A DNA stretch of 64,000 nt, from positions 62,001-126,000 of the forward strand of contig CBDFHH010000004.1 of NCBI GenBank assembly GCA_965247665.1, written 5' to 3'. Source of the stretch: CAUZWH01 sp965247665 (GTDB taxonomy: Bacteria; Pseudomonadota; Alphaproteobacteria; SHVV01). This document shows, piece by piece, positions 62,308 through 64,000 of this stretch (its first letter is position 1; the number at the start of each line of letters is the position of its first letter). The notes beneath the pieces are model-generated. The model worked only from the letters and a program-made list of their open reading frames with translations, was not told where the DNA came from and did no database searches. The translations under genes were made by a program, and so were the position numbers.

Positions 62308-64000
62308 TCAGATCAGGGTGCCCTGCGCCGGCCCTTCAGGCGCAGCGGGCATTTCGCGGGCAAGCCGCGCGATTTCCGGCCAGCCAAGAACAAGGGCGTT
62401 ATAGCCCTGCGCCTCCTGCGACCATTTCTTTCGCTCACTGATGTTGTGAAGGCGGTAAGCGAGCTCTCTGGCGACTTCGCCCTGACCACCGATCTTCCGA
62501 AGCGGCGCGGAAGTCGCTTCATCGCCAGCTTTCTCGAAATGATAAAGACGCAGCAACTGATGCGTCATCTCCCAAACCGTGAGATGTTTGTCACTTACCG
62601 GATCCCAATCAGTCGGAAGTTCCGGCGGGGCGAGCAGGCGCACTTTGCCACTGCCACGCTTTACGATTCCTGCCTGATGCAGGCCTTCCACCGAGGTGAC
62701 CTTCGCCTTACTTAGAAGTTCGGCATCGCCATAGTCACCCTCACTGAAGCCGTTTTGCTCAAACCAGGAAATCGCCCAGCGGGTGTCGCTATCGAAATCG
62801 TCTTCAAGCTCGCTGAGCACCTCGGTCAATGCCTGATTGATGATCCCCAGCGCGGTTCGCACGGTCATCGCCTTACCTGTGGAGTCCAAGATCCGGCTGT
62901 ACTTGGAGTAGACCGCCATGCCTGGACCGATGGCGGCCTGAGAGAAGTCAACCGGTGCAATGTTGCCCTGCTGAAGATGGCGTAGCGCAGATGGGAGCGT
63001 TCGTTTCAACTCGTTGCGGAACTGGTTACTGGCGACCTGTGACACGTCTTCCGAGCGAGGTCGGCAAGCGAGAACGATGTACGATGCAAGAGCATTGGAT
63101 CCCATCGAGCGCATTCGCCATGCTTGCGACGCACGCACAGGCCACGTCCCAGTGATCTGGAAACCACTCGAAATGAGAGCTTCAAGTAGGGTTTCCCAAC
63201 CGGTAGTCAGATCTACAGACCCTTCCTCTTCATTGCCTCCACTGTCCTCGTTCTCTTGCTTAAACGCGTAATAAACAGTGAGTGGAAACGATGGATCCAT
63301 GATTCGTCTAAGTGCCGTAAAAGTGGAGCGGAATCCGGACTCGAAATGCTGCTTCGCTTTTTCTTTGTCGCCTTCAAATCTCTCGGGCGCTGCAGTAAGT
63401 TCTGGGAGTTTCGGTACAAGAACTGTGGAAAAAAGATCAGGGTAGATGTTGGAAAGACTCTTTCGTATCCACACGTAAAAGACATCAGAAAGCGAGGCAT
63501 AGCCAATATTGTCGTAGTACGGGGGATCTGTGCTGACTAGCAGGCGCTCAATTCCATTTGATCCCGTTGCGGCATCAATCTGTCGTGCTGTTCCAAGCCT
63601 ATTTTGGCCAGCAGTTATTGTGTTAACGCATTTCGCGACGTAGTCGCTGCAGGTGCTCCAGGACCCTACAGAATTCCCGAATATATTTGCCTCCGCGAAG
63701 TCAAAAACCATCGGGATAGCTTGCCGCCCGAACAGGTTCATCACTTTCTGATTTGACGCGCTCCATCGACACAACGCGTTGTTGAAATCGACACATCTAT
63801 CGATACACAGAGACAAAAATGTCGAGACATGCTCCGCGTATGTTTCTGCCTCCTCTGCCTGCATGCCGCTCTTAATAGACTCGTTCAGAATCACGTTATG
63901 GATGGAGGTAACCTCGGTGCAGAGGGCTACGAGCGACTGAAGTTGCCTGTTCGAGAACATCATCCAGTGTTTTCGGATGCCATAGTTTTGGATCCGAAAA
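62308..64000 (-). CDS. DUF1156-like DNA methylase, C-terminal part, cut by window end
   Basis: The frame is open to the window edge (564 or more residues). The sequence MFSNRQLQSLVALCTEV, then TDPPYYDNIGYASLSDVFYV (catalytic DPPY) and LRRIMDPSFPLTVYYAFKQ, matches the large DUF1156-type methyltransferases. The C-terminal about 200 residues (ALGIINQALTEVLSEL, WFEQNGFSEGDYGDAELLSK) follow the family pattern. It stands first in this leftward operon, 14 bp upstream of the DUF499 gene. It would modify host DNA as the self-marking part of the defence system. Confidence 0.85.
   Translation of the reverse strand, partial: FRIQNYGIRKHWMMFSNRQLQSLVALCTEVTSIHNVILNESIKSGMQAEEAETYAEHVSTFLSLCIDRCVDFNNALCRWSASNQKVMNLFGRQAIPMVFDFAEANIFGNSVGSWSTCSDYVAKCVNTITAGQNRLGTARQIDAATGSNGIERLLVSTDPPYYDNIGYASLSDVFYVWIRKSLSNIYPDLFSTVLVPKLPELTAAPERFEGDKEKAKQHFESGFRSTFTALRRIMDPSFPLTVYYAFKQENEDSGGNEEEGSVDLTTGWETLLEALISSGFQITGTWPVRASQAWRMRSMGSNALASYIVLACRPRSEDVSQVASNQFRNELKRTLPSALRHLQQGNIAPVDFSQAAIGPGMAVYSKYSRILDSTGKAMTVRTALGIINQALTEVLSELEDDFDSDTRWAISWFEQNGFSEGDYGDAELLSKAKVTSVEGLHQAGIVKRGSGKVRLLAPPELPTDWDPVSDKHLTVWEMTHQLLRLYHFEKAGDEATSAPLRKIGGQGEVARELAYRLHNISERKKWSQEAQGYNALVLGWPEIARLAREMPAAPEGPAQGTLI

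Overview
The window looks like chromosomal DNA of a GC-rich alphaproteobacterium. Codon use is strongly G/C-ending, a tRNA-fMet 3' end of alphaproteobacterial type sits at 365-411, and many phage proteins belong to families I know from alphaproteobacterial prophages (DUF6511-, DUF6378-, DUF6456-, DUF3489-, DUF7220- and DUF6441-like). These names are from memory of the families; no database search was possible.

Layout. (1) 1-450: the C-terminal end of a tyrosine integrase runs into a tRNA-fMet 3' fragment and a terminator, the junction of an integrated element. (2) 598-9458, minus strand: a 2,785-residue secreted protein with about 19 fibronectin type III repeats and a probable autotransporter-type barrel, then a small Cys-rich protein. 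(3) 9588-13431, plus strand: a tight three-gene cassette of an SMC-like ATPase, a soluble HEAT-repeat histidine kinase and a response regulator. It matches no system I know and is a candidate defence or DNA-stress system. (4) About 13440-56720: a lambda-like siphophage prophage. The left half is recombination/replication genes (RecA-like ATPase, ssDNA-binding-like protein, helicase, PD-(D/E)XK nuclease, TOPRIM/RepA-like primase-helicase, RuvC-like), four DNA methyltransferases and small regulators. The right half is terminase, gpW, portal, S49 protease with nested scaffold, decoration protein, capsid, tail proteins, tape measure, NlpC/P60, TipJ-like tip protein, holin-like proteins and a GH24 lysozyme. 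I found no integrase or CI-type repressor inside it. (5) 56650-64000, minus strand: a TM0106-like RecB nuclease, a PD-(D/E)XK protein, a Swt1-HEPN/DUF499 ATPase and a DUF1156-like DNA methylase cut by the window edge, i.e. a defence operon resembling DUF1156-DUF499 (Hma-type) systems.

Three things stand out. First, two non-coding arrays (23327-23682 and 29234-29584) carry about 15-17 copies each of a short motif, TGTCGG in one and GGTTACC/GGTAACC in the other. Both share a similar AT-rich spacer around CTTAGCG and a regular higher-order spacing, so they look like two members of one iteron-like family with different core motifs. Second, two about 130-bp terminal-inverted-repeat elements flank an AT-richer gene for a putative nuclease, exactly at the 3' end of a C5 methyltransferase. 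Third, single-base frameshifts disrupt eight or more prophage genes, clustered at 14.4-24.1 kb and 40.6-48.2 kb, while the long flanking genes are intact. This is either prophage decay or local assembly error.
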